From contig CAJWZJ010000001.1 of the NCBI GenBank assembly GCA_913050245.1, positions 54,617-118,616 on the forward strand: 64,000 nucleotides of DNA, in the 5' to 3' direction. A program made the position numbers and the translations under genes. Positions 63,508 to 64,000 of this stretch are shown here, one piece after another. The notes under the pieces were generated by a model. It did no database searches, was not told the DNA's origin, and was given only the letters and a program-made list of their open reading frames with translations. Within the stretch, counting starts at the first letter, position 1, and every line of letters begins with the position of its first letter. Source of the stretch: an uncultured bacterium. Lineage in GTDB: Bacteria > Desulfobacterota_D > UBA1144.

Positions 63508-64000
63508 TTAAAAAAGAGTCATAACTCCAAAGGCTGCTGTTATAGTCGTTAGTGGTGCCAAATCCTCTTGAGTCTCAACAGCATTTTTAAGTTTTCTAAC
63601 TGAATTCAGGGCATCATAATAAAGCCTATCATCATTGACAAGTTTACCGAGCGTTCCTTCTCCTGAGTTAACTTTAGCAACTACTGAATTTAAATTTGCT
63701 GACAATTCATTAATTGAATTATATAGCTGATCGTCATTTACCAACTTGCCTAAGGATCCTTCACCTGTTGCGACTTTTTCAGTTAAATAATTTAACGTTT
63801 TCAATGTTTTATTAGCTTGAACATATATTTCCTCATCATTTACCAGTCTTCCTAGAGTTCCTTCTCCACTATCAATTTTTTTTGATATGCTAGCAAAATA
63901 ATTTAGGCTTTCCATTAGTTCATCATAAAGTTTAGTTTCATTAACCAACTTCCCTACACTACCTTTTGAATTTGCTATATTTGAAATAATATTATCTAAA
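63508..64000 (-). CDS. MlaD/MCE-family protein, C-terminal part (5' end beyond window)
   Basis: Frame continues past listed start to window edge (LDNIISNIANSKGSVGKLVNETKLYDEL...); four G(S/T)(V/L)G(K/R)LVN(D/E)xxxY repeats. Confidence 0.75.
   Translation of the reverse strand, partial: LDNIISNIANSKGSVGKLVNETKLYDELMESLNYFASISKKIDSGEGTLGRLVNDEEIYVQANKTLKTLNYLTEKVATGEGSLGKLVNDDQLYNSINELSANLNSVVAKVNSGEGTLGKLVNDDRLYYDALNSVRKLKNAVETQEDLAPLTTITAAFGVMTLF

Overview
AT-rich, densely packed bacterial chromosome segment, about 60 genes, almost all core metabolism and information processing. I recognise no phage, transposon, CRISPR array, rRNA or standalone tRNA. Contents in order: dnaJ(partial)-grpE-ppx-gamma carbonic anhydrase-rpmE2-dnaK; a TCA block (sucC-sdhBAC-mdh-icd-acnA); rpiB-fabF-acpP-fabG-fabD-rpmF; an orphan double ABC ATPase; miaA-pnp-rpsO-truB-nrnA-infB-nusA-rimP; uvrB; cobA/hemD fusion-rsmE; a cytochrome c maturation locus (ccmF-E-D-C-B-A); gloA-PTPS-photolyase / DASH photolyase-DUF2256; an 11-subunit Nuo operon with a nuoB-nuoC fusion and no nuoEFG; gltA; RNB ribonuclease; pyrG; rdgB; an autotransporter-like protein; tmRNA; smpB; an MlaD-like fragment. 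Main points for follow-up: (i) a variant System I cytochrome c maturation locus whose CcmE has C-x3-Y instead of H-x3-Y, with two tiny genes missing from the ORF track (ccmD and a 38-aa single-TM ORF); (ii) the EFG-less Nuo operon with a B-C fusion; (iii) a pterin-synthase/two-photolyase/DUF2256 cluster in which the DASH-like photolyase appears to begin upstream of its first ATG, possibly at an AUC codon; (iv) a short tmRNA tag, AEPINQLAA. The lineage is not resolved from sequence alone. Type-B succinate dehydrogenase, CxxxY CcmE, the CobA-HemD fusion and MlaD repeats argue against an ordinary alpha/gammaproteobacterium and suggest a streamlined, light-exposed, deltaproteobacteria-like or candidate-phylum organism (inference). 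No database search was run.
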